Positions 1 to 8,356 of a stretch of DNA of 64,000 nucleotides are shown here, piece after piece. The notes beneath the pieces were generated by a model. The model did no database searches, was not told the origin of the DNA, and saw only the letters and a list, made by a program, of their open reading frames with translations. Numbering within the stretch: the first letter of the stretch is position 1; every line of letters starts with the position of its first letter. The stretch comes from Synechococcus sp. PCC 6312 (GTDB lineage: Bacteria > Cyanobacteriota > Cyanobacteriia > Thermosynechococcales > Thermosynechococcaceae), in the NCBI RefSeq assembly GCF_000316685.1, contig NC_019680.1, positions 3,419,407-3,483,406 on the forward strand, in the 5' to 3' direction. The position numbers and the translations under genes are program-made.

Positions 1-45
1 CAGTAGCCTGGGAGACAACACGCATTATTGATTTACTAAAGGCTT

Positions 46-1194
46 ATGAAAATTGGGGTTGTTAAGGAGCGAGAAGTCGCAGAACGGCGCGTCGCATTAA
101 ATCCAGATACGGTGGCCAAGCTCGTCAAAAAAGGCTACATCGTTCTTGTCGAAGCCGGAGCCGGAGAATTATCCTTTTACAGTGATGCCGACTACCAGGC
201 CGCGGGGGCCGAAATCAAGACTGAGTTGGAACAGGTCTGGGGCGATGTGGATGTCTTGCTCAAAGTTGCGCCGTTACGGGAGCGGGAAATTGATTGGCTC
301 CGGCCAGGTTCAACCTTGATTAGTTTCTTGAGTCCCCTCAGCAATCCCGAGCACATCCAACGCTTGGCTGAGAAAAACATTACCGCCTTTGCCCTGGAAT
401 TAATTCCCCGCAGTAGTCGGGCCCAAGTCATGGATGCGTTGTCCTCTCAAGCTGGGGTAGCCGGATATCAAGCGGTTTTAGTCGCGGCCAGTGCCTTACC
501 CAAGTTTTTCCCCATGTTGACCACAGCCGCAGGCACAATTCCCCCGGCCAAGGTCTTTATTATTGGAGCGGGAGTAGCTGGACTACAAGCGATTGCGACA
601 GCGCGGCGGTTAGGGGCGATTGTGGAGGCCTTTGATATTCGGCCGGCGGTGAAAGAAGAAGTCCAAAGCCTCGGGGCCAAGTTTGTGGAAGTTGCCCTCG
701 AAGAAGATACCGTTGCGGCCGGGGGCTATGCCAAGGAAGTCTCGGTGGCCGCCAAACAGAAAACCCAAGAAGCGATTGCTGCCCATGTCCACACTGCCGA
801 TGTGGTGATTACAACGGCCCAAGTGCCCGGCCGCACCGCCCCGCTATTGGTGACTGAAGAGATGTTGCTGGCCATGAAACCAGGTTCCGTGGTCGTAGAT
901 TTAGCGGCCGAGCAGGGCGGTAACTGTGCTTGGACAGAAGCCGGCCGGGAAATTGTCCGGAATGGGATCACGGTGATCGGGCCGATTAATTTACCCTCAT
1001 CCCTTGCCATCCAGGCCAGCCAAATGTACGCCAAAAACATCTCGACTTTGCTTACCTATCTCACCAAAGACGGGGAACTTAACCTTGACTTCAGTGATGA
1101 CATTATTGGCGGGGCCTGTGTCACCCACGGCGGCGAAATTCGCAATGAACGGGTGAAGCAAGCCTTGCACCAACTGGAAACTATCGGTGTTTAG
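46..1194 (+). CDS. pntAA: NAD(P) transhydrogenase alpha subunit, part 1
   Basis: This is the soluble NAD(H)-binding domain I of proton-translocating transhydrogenase. The enzyme moves hydride between NADH and NADP+ and couples this to the membrane proton gradient. The 382-residue protein opens with MKIGVVKE and has the Rossmann motif GAGVAGLQAIATARRLGA in the middle, both typical of the alanine dehydrogenase/PntA fold. The length fits the split cyanobacterial form, in which the alpha chain is divided into PntAA and PntAB. The ATG start agrees with the family N-terminus. It is first in a three-gene operon with pntAB and pntB, followed by a purine permease. Nothing odd is seen. Confidence 0.97.
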   Translation: MKIGVVKEREVAERRVALNPDTVAKLVKKGYIVLVEAGAGELSFYSDADYQAAGAEIKTELEQVWGDVDVLLKVAPLREREIDWLRPGSTLISFLSPLSNPEHIQRLAEKNITAFALELIPRSSRAQVMDALSSQAGVAGYQAVLVAASALPKFFPMLTTAAGTIPPAKVFIIGAGVAGLQAIATARRLGAIVEAFDIRPAVKEEVQSLGAKFVEVALEEDTVAAGGYAKEVSVAAKQKTQEAIAAHVHTADVVITTAQVPGRTAPLLVTEEMLLAMKPGSVVVDLAAEQGGNCAWTEAGREIVRNGITVIGPINLPSSLAIQASQMYAKNISTLLTYLTKDGELNLDFSDDIIGGACVTHGGEIRNERVKQALHQLETIGV

Positions 1195-1304
1195 GGGGTA
1201 GCGGCGAGGCAAGAGGAGGCAGTTTCAACGCAATCCAAGGTTGACTCACTTCTTCAATCCTTACTTCTGGCGACTCAACCCTGATAATTTTTTTGGAGAA
1301 CTCT

Positions 1305-1592
1305 ATGAATGATCCTGTCTTAGTGGGCTTGATAATTCTTGTCCTGGCTAGTTTTGTTGGCTTTGAAGTCATTAACAAAGTTCCCCCCACCTTACATACC
1401 CCATTAATGTCTGGTTCTAATGCCATTTCGGGAATTGCCGTGATTGGGGCGTTGTTGATGGCGGGCGCAGGTGGCACTGATTTGAGTGTGATTTTCGGCT
1501 TAATTGCCATTGTCTTGGCCACGGTGAATGTGGTGGGTGGCTTTTTAGTCACCGATCGGATGTTGCAAATGTTCAAACGGAAAGGGGCTTAA
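1305..1592 (+). CDS. pntAB: NAD(P) transhydrogenase alpha subunit, part 2
   Basis: This small membrane subunit carries the proton-channel helices normally found at the C-terminus of PntA. The 95-residue product has about three hydrophobic segments, and its mid-region (NKVPPTLHTPLMSGSNAISG) is the conserved transhydrogenase membrane motif. I chose the ATG at 1305 because GGAGA lies at 1295-1299, five bases upstream. A TTG at 1293 would overlap that ribosome binding site and add four residues with no family support. pntB follows with only three bases between stop and start, so the two are translated as a unit. Confidence 0.96.
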   Translation: MNDPVLVGLIILVLASFVGFEVINKVPPTLHTPLMSGSNAISGIAVIGALLMAGAGGTDLSVIFGLIAIVLATVNVVGGFLVTDRMLQMFKRKGA

Positions 1593-1595
1593 GTC

Positions 1596-2999
1596 GTGGG
1601 TAATTGGTTAATTAGTATTCAAGAACTGAGCTATTTGGCGGCGGCGGCGCTGTTTATTGTCGGCTTAAAGCAATTGGGTTCCCCGGCCACAGCCCGCAAT
1701 GGCAACCGGTTAGCGGCTGTCGGAATGCTCGTGGCGGTGATTGTCACCTTAATTGATCGGCAAGTCGTCAGTTTTGAAATGATTCTGTTGGCGATGGCTC
1801 TCGGCAGTGCGATTGGGGTGGTTTTAGCCTATAAAGTCGCGATGACCGATATGCCCCAGATGGTCGGGATTCTCAATGGCCTGGGGGGTGCTGCTTCTGC
1901 CTTGGTGGCCATGGGCGAGTTTTGGCGATTAGTCACCACCGGGGAAACCTTAACCACCAGTTCCTTAGTCACCATTTTGTTGGGCGTGCTGATTGGGGGG
2001 ATTACCCTGACTGGTAGCTTAGTCGCTTTTGCCAAGTTGCAGGGCATTATTCCAGGTTCGCCCGTCCGGTTTCCCTTACAACAGGCCGTGAATGCTTTTT
2101 TAGTCATTGCCTTTTTAGCGGGCAGTGCCTATCTCTTTGTTGATCCGAATCAACTTCCCTTGTTTTGGGGCTTAACGGCGGTGGCCAGTGTGATCGGGGT
2201 CTTGATGGTCATCCCCATTGGTGGCGCGGATATGCCCGTTGTGGTCTCCCTATTGAACTCCTTATCGGGGGTGGCGGCCAGTGCGGCGGGTTTTGTGGTT
2301 GGCAACAGTATGCTAATCATCGCCGGGGCATTGGTGGGGGCATCGGGGTTAATCCTGACCCAAATCATGTGTAAAGCCATGAACCGCTCCCTCTTGAATG
2401 TTCTGTTTAGTGGCTTTGGCAGTGGGCCTGCAACAGTGGCTGGAGAAACTGGAGCTACGACGCAACAACCTGTTCGCACCCTGGAGGCCGAAGAAGGAGC
2501 AATGATGCTCGGCTATGCCAAATCTGTGGTGATTATTCCCGGTTATGGGATGGCAGTGGCCCAGGCCCAGCATAGTGTCAAGGAATTGGCCGATCAGTTG
2601 GAACGCTTGGGTGTGGATGTCAAATATGCGATTCACCCCGTTGCCGGCCGGATGCCAGGCCATATGAATGTGCTCTTAGCCGAAGCCAATGTACCCTATC
2701 CCCAGTTACGGGACATGGACGACATCAACCCGGAATTTGAACATGTGGATGTGGCCTTAGTGATTGGGGCGAATGATGTGGTCAATCCGGCGGCTCGGAG
2801 TAATCCAGGGAGTCCAATCTATGGGATGCCGATTTTAGATGTGGATCGGGCCCACCATACGATTGTGATTAAACGGAGTATGAATGCGGGCTTTGCAGGC
2901 ATCGAAAATGATCTGTTCTACAAAGACAAAACCATGATGATGTTTGGTTCAGCTAAAGAGGTTTTGACGCAGCTTGTGACGGAAGTCAAGCAATTATAA
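1596..2999 (+). CDS. pntB: NAD(P) transhydrogenase beta subunit
   Basis: PntB supplies the remaining membrane helices and the C-terminal NADP(H)-binding domain III. The 467-residue protein has about nine hydrophobic segments. It then has the domain III signatures PGYGMAVAQAQ, HPVAGRMPGHMNVLLAEA and GANDVVNPAA. The start is GTG at 1596, three bases after the pntAB stop, so the gene is likely expressed by coupling from pntAB. Length and motifs are complete. The next gene, a permease, begins eight bases after the pntB stop and is probably in the same transcript. Confidence 0.97.
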   Translation: MGNWLISIQELSYLAAAALFIVGLKQLGSPATARNGNRLAAVGMLVAVIVTLIDRQVVSFEMILLAMALGSAIGVVLAYKVAMTDMPQMVGILNGLGGAASALVAMGEFWRLVTTGETLTTSSLVTILLGVLIGGITLTGSLVAFAKLQGIIPGSPVRFPLQQAVNAFLVIAFLAGSAYLFVDPNQLPLFWGLTAVASVIGVLMVIPIGGADMPVVVSLLNSLSGVAASAAGFVVGNSMLIIAGALVGASGLILTQIMCKAMNRSLLNVLFSGFGSGPATVAGETGATTQQPVRTLEAEEGAMMLGYAKSVVIIPGYGMAVAQAQHSVKELADQLERLGVDVKYAIHPVAGRMPGHMNVLLAEANVPYPQLRDMDDINPEFEHVDVALVIGANDVVNPAARSNPGSPIYGMPILDVDRAHHTIVIKRSMNAGFAGIENDLFYKDKTMMMFGSAKEVLTQLVTEVKQL

Positions 3000-3007
3000 T
3001 TGACGGC

Positions 3008-4357
3008 ATGATTCGTCTTTTAGAACGCTTTTTTGGCCTATCCGAGGCTAGAACCAGTATCAAAATTGAGGCCGTGGCCGGGTTAACCACCTTTATGACC
3101 ATGGCCTATATTTTGATCGTCAATCCCCAAATTCTTTCTAATGCGATTTTCCTGAAATCTCCCCCAGACCTAACCTCAGAGTTGGTGATTGCCACGGCCC
3201 TATCGGCAGCGGTGGGGACATTGGTGATGGGGCTGTTGGCTAATTACCCCTTTGCCTTAGCTCCGGGGATGGGCTTAAATGCGTTTTTTGCCTTTACCGT
3301 TGTCCTGAAGCTGGGGATTCCTTGGCGGTTGGCCTTGGGGGCAGTGTTGGTGGAAGGGTTAATTTTTATTGCCCTCACCCTCTCCAAAATTCGCAGCTTA
3401 ATCATCACAGCCATTCCCTTATCTCTCAAACAGGCGATTGCGGCTGGGATTGGCTTATTTATTGCCTATATTGGCCTGGCAACGGCGGGAATTATTGTCG
3501 CGGATCCGGTCACCAAAACGACCCTGGGCAACCTCAATACCCCGGAACCTTTAATTGCCATGGCTGGGATTGGAATTACGGCCGGCCTGTTAACTCGGCG
3601 AGTGCCTGGCTCACTGTTGTGGGGGATTTTAATCACAGCGTTGTTGGGTTGGCTCTCGGGAGTGGCCGCCTGGCCGAAAGCGTTAATTGCCATTCCCCAC
3701 TGGCCTGGACATTTAATTGGGCAAGCCTTTGTCGGGCTTCAGGGCCTGGAGATCAATCAACTAGCCTCATTTATTTTGGTGACGTTTGTCTTTCTGTTTA
3801 TTGACCTTTTTGATACGGTTGGCACATTGGCGGGGGTTGCCCTCCAGGCCGGGTATCTCAATGAACAAGGGGAATTACCCAAAGGTCAACAAGCCTTAAT
3901 GGCCGATGCGATCGGAACCACTGTGGGGGCCGTGTTGGGGACTTCCACCGTCACCGCCTATATCGAATCTGCAACCGGGGTGGCCGTAGGGGGGCGGACA
4001 GGGTTAACGGCGGTATTTGTTGCCCTATTATTTATTCTCTCACTTTTATTCATGCCCTTGTTTGCCTCAATTCCTGCCTTTGCCACCGTTCCCGCCCTAT
4101 TTATGGTCGGTGTCCTGATGATAAGTAATGTCCGGGCCATTGCTTGGTCTGATCCCACCGAAGCGATCCCTGCCTTTGCCACCATCTTGATCATGCCCTT
4201 AGCCTATTCCATTGCCGAGGGCCTGGCGGTGGGCATTATGCTCTATCCCTGCTTGAAATGGGTCGCTGGTAAACCGGAGCAGACCAATGGAGTCCTCTGG
4301 GGCCTGGCAGTGTTGTTTGGGCTGCGTTTTGGCCTGATGATTGCCGGAGTAATTTAA
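3008..4357 (+). CDS. NCS2-type (AzgA-like) adenine/guanine/hypoxanthine permease
   Basis: This 449-residue integral membrane protein has roughly 12-14 hydrophobic segments. It matches the AzgA branch of nucleobase transporters: the N-terminus (RFFGLSEARTSIKIEAVAGL, then TFMTMAYILIVNPQIL), the GMGLNAFFAF segment, and a DLFDTVGTLAGVA motif near the centre. Its likely role is proton-driven uptake of purine bases; the exact substrate cannot be read from sequence. It starts eight bases after pntB and probably shares its transcript. The last 29 coding bases are repeated almost exactly at 8267-8295, on the far side of an accessory island. Confidence 0.92.
   Translation: MIRLLERFFGLSEARTSIKIEAVAGLTTFMTMAYILIVNPQILSNAIFLKSPPDLTSELVIATALSAAVGTLVMGLLANYPFALAPGMGLNAFFAFTVVLKLGIPWRLALGAVLVEGLIFIALTLSKIRSLIITAIPLSLKQAIAAGIGLFIAYIGLATAGIIVADPVTKTTLGNLNTPEPLIAMAGIGITAGLLTRRVPGSLLWGILITALLGWLSGVAAWPKALIAIPHWPGHLIGQAFVGLQGLEINQLASFILVTFVFLFIDLFDTVGTLAGVALQAGYLNEQGELPKGQQALMADAIGTTVGAVLGTSTVTAYIESATGVAVGGRTGLTAVFVALLFILSLLFMPLFASIPAFATVPALFMVGVLMISNVRAIAWSDPTEAIPAFATILIMPLAYSIAEGLAVGIMLYPCLKWVAGKPEQTNGVLWGLAVLFGLRFGLMIAGVI
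4328..4356 (+). repeat. 29-bp repeat, copy 1 (3' end of permease gene)
   Basis: These bases encode the end of the permease and match 8267-8295 in the same orientation at 27 of 29 positions. Copy 2 keeps the same reading frame and stop position (TAA here, TAG there). The two copies bracket the whole AT-rich accessory island. Confidence 0.8.
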
Positions 4358-4500
4358 GCGCAAGGCGGGGATGGGTTCGCAAGTCATTCAAAAATGTAAC
4401 TGAGGAAAATATATATAAACTCAGCCAAGATTTAGGATAGATAGCCCAGGTTCACTTGGAGATATTGTTAGACATGGCAATCAGCATATAGCTTAGAACT

Positions 4501-4746
4501 ATGCCAACAGTTTTACGGATTGGTGCTTACCGTTTCTACTTTTATAGCCATGAACCCAATGAGCCACCCCACATTCATATTGATCGTGATCACTCATCGG
4601 TAAAGTTTTGGCTGGAACCAGTTAGCCTAGCTAGAAATGTTGGTTTTAGTGCCAAGGAACTTCGGAAATTGCTATCAATGGTTCAGGAGAATCAAAAAAT
4701 CTTATTGGAGGCTTGGTATGGGTATTTTGGCAATTCGAGCCGATGA
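4501..4746 (+). CDS. DUF4160 domain protein
   Basis: This 81-residue protein matches the DUF4160 family, with an N-terminus of the type MPTVLRIGAYRFYFYS followed by the HEPPHIHID-like motif (here NEPPHIHIDRD). DUF4160 genes are commonly found next to a DUF2442 gene, as here, and the pair is often predicted to be a toxin-antitoxin-type module. No biochemical role is established to my knowledge. The downstream DUF2442 gene starts inside this gene's 3' end, which implies translational coupling. It is the first gene after the permease, at the left edge of the accessory island. A second, damaged copy of the same pair is at 23473-23957. Confidence 0.88.
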   Translation: MPTVLRIGAYRFYFYSHEPNEPPHIHIDRDHSSVKFWLEPVSLARNVGFSAKELRKLLSMVQENQKILLEAWYGYFGNSSR

Positions 4747-4978
4747 GCGGGTCAAGAATGTGTACTTCACAGATGAAACGATTAGTGTCGATTTAATGGA
4801 TGGGCGGATTATTACTGTGCCTCTTGCTTGGTATCCCAGGTTATTTAATGCAACACCTGAGCAACGGGCTAATTGGGTAGTGTGTGGGGGTGGTTATGGT
4901 ATCCACTGGGATGAAATTGATGAGGATCTGAGTACAGAAGGGATGTTACGTGGCGCACCTGCTCCATTATCAAGATAA
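4718..4978 (+). CDS. DUF2442 domain protein
   Basis: This 86-residue protein carries the DUF2442 signature: a VDLMDGRIITVPLAWYPRL core followed by a short acidic helix (WDEIDEDLS). I chose the ATG at 4718 because it has GGAG at 4707-4710, and because it overlaps the DUF4160 gene by 29 bases in the way such pairs usually do. A longer frame from 4637 would lie almost entirely inside DUF4160 and adds no family sequence. It is a likely partner of the preceding DUF4160 protein. Function is unknown; an antitoxin or regulatory role is only a prediction. Confidence 0.87.
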   Translation: MGILAIRADERVKNVYFTDETISVDLMDGRIITVPLAWYPRLFNATPEQRANWVVCGGGYGIHWDEIDEDLSTEGMLRGAPAPLSR

Positions 4979-5128
4979 ACGTGAGCTAATTTTCTTATAT
5001 GGGATTGACCTTTGTTCTTTCTTTCGTATAGGATCCCGATTAAATTTATGAATGCCTTCTGAATATATCTTGCTATAACTTATATTTTAAGGCTCAAAAA
5101 TCATTTCTGCTAATTAAAGGTTTAGGGT

Positions 5129-5632
5129 ATGTATATCAGCCGTCTAAATGAACTTGATCAGATTGTAAGTAATTATCGTCAACAAATATTTGGCAAAGAA
5201 AAAGCATTATCAATTGCTCCAGTCGAAGAAAAAGAGCGAATTAAATTACAAATATCTGATCTAAAAAAAGAGATGGAACCTTTTGAAAAAGAATATTGGA
5301 CAATTTTGTCAAGGCAATCTGTCTCTATTGAGATTCCAGAAGAAGAAGCAGAAATAGTAGTTGCAGAAATTTGTGAAGAAATTGAAAAAATTAACTTGAG
5401 TACAGCGGAAAACCCTATTCAAATAGTTGAACTCTTATCAGAAATAAAGAAGGAGCTTAAACAATTAAATAAACCTGCATCAGCAAAAATAAAAGGAGTA
5501 ATTTCCATTATTCCACCTTATTTTGGAGTATTGTTTGAACCGGAGCTAGACTTAGGGACATTTTTAGAAAGGAATTTCCCTACTTTTAATAAAATAATAA
5601 ATATGAGTACTAAAAAAAAACAGATAACCTAG
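5129..5632 (+). CDS. Coiled-coil protein, probable N-terminal part of a split NTPase system
   Basis: I do not recognise a named family. The 167-residue product is rich in Glu and Lys. Helical, coiled-coil-like stretches are seen at about residues 20-60 and 75-115. It ends in a hydrophobic segment of the type ISIIPPYFGVLFEPELDLGT followed by RNFPTF; from memory, similar tails occur in cyanobacterial effector-associated proteins, but I could not check this. Base composition is much more AT-rich than the flanking core genes. The gene ends just after an A9 tract at 5612-5620. A -1 shift there opens a frame that runs without a stop into the next gene, so this may be the N-terminal domain of one larger protein. 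Confidence 0.7.
   Translation: MYISRLNELDQIVSNYRQQIFGKEKALSIAPVEEKERIKLQISDLKKEMEPFEKEYWTILSRQSVSIEIPEEEAEIVVAEICEEIEKINLSTAENPIQIVELLSEIKKELKQLNKPASAKIKGVISIIPPYFGVLFEPELDLGTFLERNFPTFNKIINMSTKKKQIT
5612..5620 (+). promoter_or_regulatory. A9 slippery tract, candidate -1 frameshift site
   Basis: Nine adenines are read as three lysine codons in the upstream frame, which then stops at 5630-5632. In the -1 frame the codons run from ACA at 5620 through to the ATG at 5683 and on with no stop. One extra A, or a -1 ribosomal slip or transcript slippage, would join both genes into one protein of about 870 residues. Confidence 0.6.
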
Positions 5633-5682
5633 TTCACAATGAATATCAACTTAATCAAGTAGAATTATATTCAAAAAAAGAA

Positions 5683-7746
5683 ATGAAATTGTCAGCTCAA
5701 TTTCAAAAATTCCTTGATAGTACCGCAATTAAGTTTGTGCATCGCAACCGGGAATTCATTACGTTTAATGATTTGTTTGTTTATCCAAATTTAAGAATTT
5801 TAAAAGATGTATTAGAAGATTTTTCGCCGATTATTTCAGGATCAAAGTTACTAAGAGTTGGTAAACGCTTACTTGTCTTTGGAGAAGAACAATCAGGCAA
5901 GACTTCTCTTTCAAAGCAATTATTTGTTGATGCTCTTTCATCTGGCTTTGCGCCGATACTCATTCAAGGTCAAGACATCAAAAGCTCTAGTATTCAGCAG
6001 CAAATTGAAAAATCTGTTTCATTAACATACACTTCATTAAGTCTAAAAGATTACTTAGCAAATCCAAATAAGATTTGTATTATCGATGATTTTTTACTTA
6101 GTAAAATCAATAAAAGAGCAAAGAGAAAGTTCATTGCAGATGTTAAAGAAGAATTTGCATACACTATTTTTATTGAGGAAGATTCATCGAGATTTACTAT
6201 AAATGAAATTCCTGGATTAGATGATTATCAAAAGCTAGAAATTCTTCCTTTTGGTAATGTTAATCGTAGTGAACTAATTGATAAATGGGTCAATCTAGAG
6301 TTAACAGAGGAGGCTGATGATCAACAGTTTTGGGCAAGAAAAGATGAACTAAGGCATCATGTTGATTGTCTTGTCGGTAAAAATGTAGTTCCAGCAAAGC
6401 CACTATTTATTTTGATGTTACTTCAGTCTTTTGAGACAATGACTTCACAAAGACTTGAAATTACTTCTTATGGACATAGTTATCAGTATTTAATCTATCA
6501 AGCTCTTGAACGTGTCAATGTCAGACAAAGTGATGTTGATATGTATCTTAATGTATTGTCAGAGCTTGGGGGAGAGATACTACAATCTCCTAGCGAATCA
6601 ATTGATGATGATAATTTGGAAGCATTTTTCAGGAAATATTCAAGTAATTTTCTTGCAGTTGACCAAGAAAAGGTTATTAATGATTTGATAAATGCATCGA
6701 TTTTAGAGCGTATTGAAAATACGTTAAAGTTTCGATATCGCTATTTATTTTACTTCTTTTCAGCCAAAAATATTTCAGACTCTCTTCATCATGGAGAAGA
6801 TGCAAAGAAAATAATAAATAATTTAATAAATAACATTCATCTTGAAAAATCTGCCAATATAGTTCTTTTTCTGACTCACCATTCTAAAGATCCATGGATC
6901 CTCGATCAAATCTTGTATTCTGTGATGGATATCTTCTCCGGTGAACAAGAGATAACTCTAGAAAAGGAGTCTTTATACTTTCTCCATGATTTCATTAAGG
7001 AAATACCTGAGCTTGTCATGGAGCAAAAAGATGCCCAAAGTGAACGTCTAAAAGAAGATCAAGAAAAAGACCTACTTGAAGAACAACAAAAGGAAGATGA
7101 TGATAATGATGAGATGCCTGAGGTTGTGGCAAAAATAAATAAGGTTTTCCGTGCGTCTGAAGTTTGCGGGCAAATTTTTAGAAATAGACTTGGTTCCTTG
7201 GAACGAAGCTCTCTAGAATTGATCTACGAAGAATCTTTGTCAGTTTCTTTAAGACTACTAAGTGTATTTATGCAGTTTTGGCAAAATTCGCGTGATGAAG
7301 CAATCAGGAGGATTCAAAAGACCATTGATCAAAATCCAAAATCTTCTGACTTGCAAGTAATTAAAAAAATTGAGTCTTCTTATTTGTGCATAAACTATTT
7401 AATAATTTTAGCAATGCTTTATAAAGTTTCCTTATCCTTAGGCTCTTCAAAGGGCTGCGATATTTATAAAGTAGTTACTGCAAAGAAGAAAACTCCCGCC
7501 TTTCAGTTGGTTCGACAAATAATCGAGTTGCATTTTGAAAAAAAATTAGACATCAAGAAAATCGAGAAATTACATCATGAATTTAGCACAAATCCAACAT
7601 GTGATAGATTGCTAAAGTATATCGTCTTACGATATTGCTCGATGCATGATATCCGATATCAGGATCGCCAAAGGCTAGCAGAGAAACTTAAAATTCCTAT
7701 GGATATTCAGCGTAAAATCGCAATGACAACAAAGAATAACAACTGA
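5683..7746 (+). CDS. Large P-loop NTPase (STAND/AAA-like), possible defence ATPase
   Basis: The 687-residue product has a Walker A motif GEEQSGKTS at residues 67-75 and a Walker B-like ICIIDD at 131-136, then a long helical C-terminal half. A very acidic linker lies near residues 453-480. The layout (short N-terminal segment, NTPase, helical sensor-like region) resembles STAND-type NTPases, which in bacteria are often immune sensors fused to or preceded by an effector. That role is inference. No convincing ribosome binding site precedes the ATG, and its frame is open back to the A9 tract in the preceding gene, so it may be made mainly as a frameshift product. The AT-rich composition suggests horizontal acquisition. 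Confidence 0.75.
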   Translation: MKLSAQFQKFLDSTAIKFVHRNREFITFNDLFVYPNLRILKDVLEDFSPIISGSKLLRVGKRLLVFGEEQSGKTSLSKQLFVDALSSGFAPILIQGQDIKSSSIQQQIEKSVSLTYTSLSLKDYLANPNKICIIDDFLLSKINKRAKRKFIADVKEEFAYTIFIEEDSSRFTINEIPGLDDYQKLEILPFGNVNRSELIDKWVNLELTEEADDQQFWARKDELRHHVDCLVGKNVVPAKPLFILMLLQSFETMTSQRLEITSYGHSYQYLIYQALERVNVRQSDVDMYLNVLSELGGEILQSPSESIDDDNLEAFFRKYSSNFLAVDQEKVINDLINASILERIENTLKFRYRYLFYFFSAKNISDSLHHGEDAKKIINNLINNIHLEKSANIVLFLTHHSKDPWILDQILYSVMDIFSGEQEITLEKESLYFLHDFIKEIPELVMEQKDAQSERLKEDQEKDLLEEQQKEDDDNDEMPEVVAKINKVFRASEVCGQIFRNRLGSLERSSLELIYEESLSVSLRLLSVFMQFWQNSRDEAIRRIQKTIDQNPKSSDLQVIKKIESSYLCINYLIILAMLYKVSLSLGSSKGCDIYKVVTAKKKTPAFQLVRQIIELHFEKKLDIKKIEKLHHEFSTNPTCDRLLKYIVLRYCSMHDIRYQDRQRLAEKLKIPMDIQRKIAMTTKNNN

Positions 7747-7783
7747 TTATTAAAATAATTATATCTATTAGAAATTTTGACTA

Positions 7784-8255
7784 TTAAATAGTCAGAGTTT
7801 TCGTGTTCTCCAGGCCCTCAAACTCTGCCCCCAATGTTGTAATGGTAATTTTTTCTTCTGGTCGAGTTCCGGCTTGAATTAAGGCCATCGGTGTTTCAGA
7901 ATTACGCCCCGCAGCTAACAAGGCCTGGTGAATTTGGCTCAGGTTGTGCAGACCCAAATATATCACAATCGTATCGGTGGCCTGGGCTACAGCATTCCAA
8001 TTTACTTCGGGTGGCTATTTTCCGGCTCCTTCATGGCCTGTTACCAACAGCACCAATGAACTGAGTTCCCGATGGGTGAGGGGAATATTTAACTTGGCGG
8101 GTACAGCAATGCCGATGGTGACACCGGGGACAACTTCGACGGGAATTTGAGCTTGGATCAATCCCATGTATTCTTCGCCCCCCCGCCAAAAATAAAGGAT
8201 CGTCACCTTTGAGTCGAACAACAATGGCATGAATTCGGGCCTGGCTGGGGAGCAC
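7784..8255 (-). pseudogene. cobA relic (uroporphyrinogen-III C-methyltransferase)
   Basis: Translating the minus strand gives consecutive pieces of a CobA/SUMT-type enzyme. In order they are VVRLKGDDP, RGGEEYMGL, VEVVPGVT, IPLTHRELSS, VTGHEGAGK, then VNWNAVAQATDTIVIYLGLH and an AGTRPEEK end. Around 8195 the frame changes between the DP and RGGEE parts. An in-frame TAG at 8015-8017 separates GHEGAGK from the VNW segment. Roughly the first 90-100 residues of the family are missing, and the broken 5' end lies within about 12 bp of the duplicated permease fragment. The protein normally makes precorrin-2 for siroheme and cobalamin; a working copy must exist elsewhere if the pathway is present. Confidence 0.85.
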
Positions 8256-8266
8256 TTGCCCTTAGG

Positions 8267-8295
8267 TTTGGGCTGATGATTGCCGGAGTGATTTA
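8267..8295 (+). repeat. 29-bp repeat, copy 2 (orphan permease 3' end)
   Basis: This matches 4328-4356 at 27 of 29 bases and ends in the same reading frame with a TAG stop. No permease sequence precedes it. It can also be aligned with the permease end carrying a 12-bp deletion, because TTTGGGCTG also occurs at 4316-4324. It marks the right edge of the accessory island. Confidence 0.8.
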
Positions 8296-8356
8296 GGATT
8301 GAGGGGAATTCCCAGGCCAGGTGAGAATACCCCCCATATTTGCCAAACTGAGAACC

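Noticed and set aside
3322-3804. Open frame of 160 codons on the plus strand within the permease gene
   Set aside because: It is an out-of-frame shadow of the purine permease, whose own frame matches a known family over its full length.
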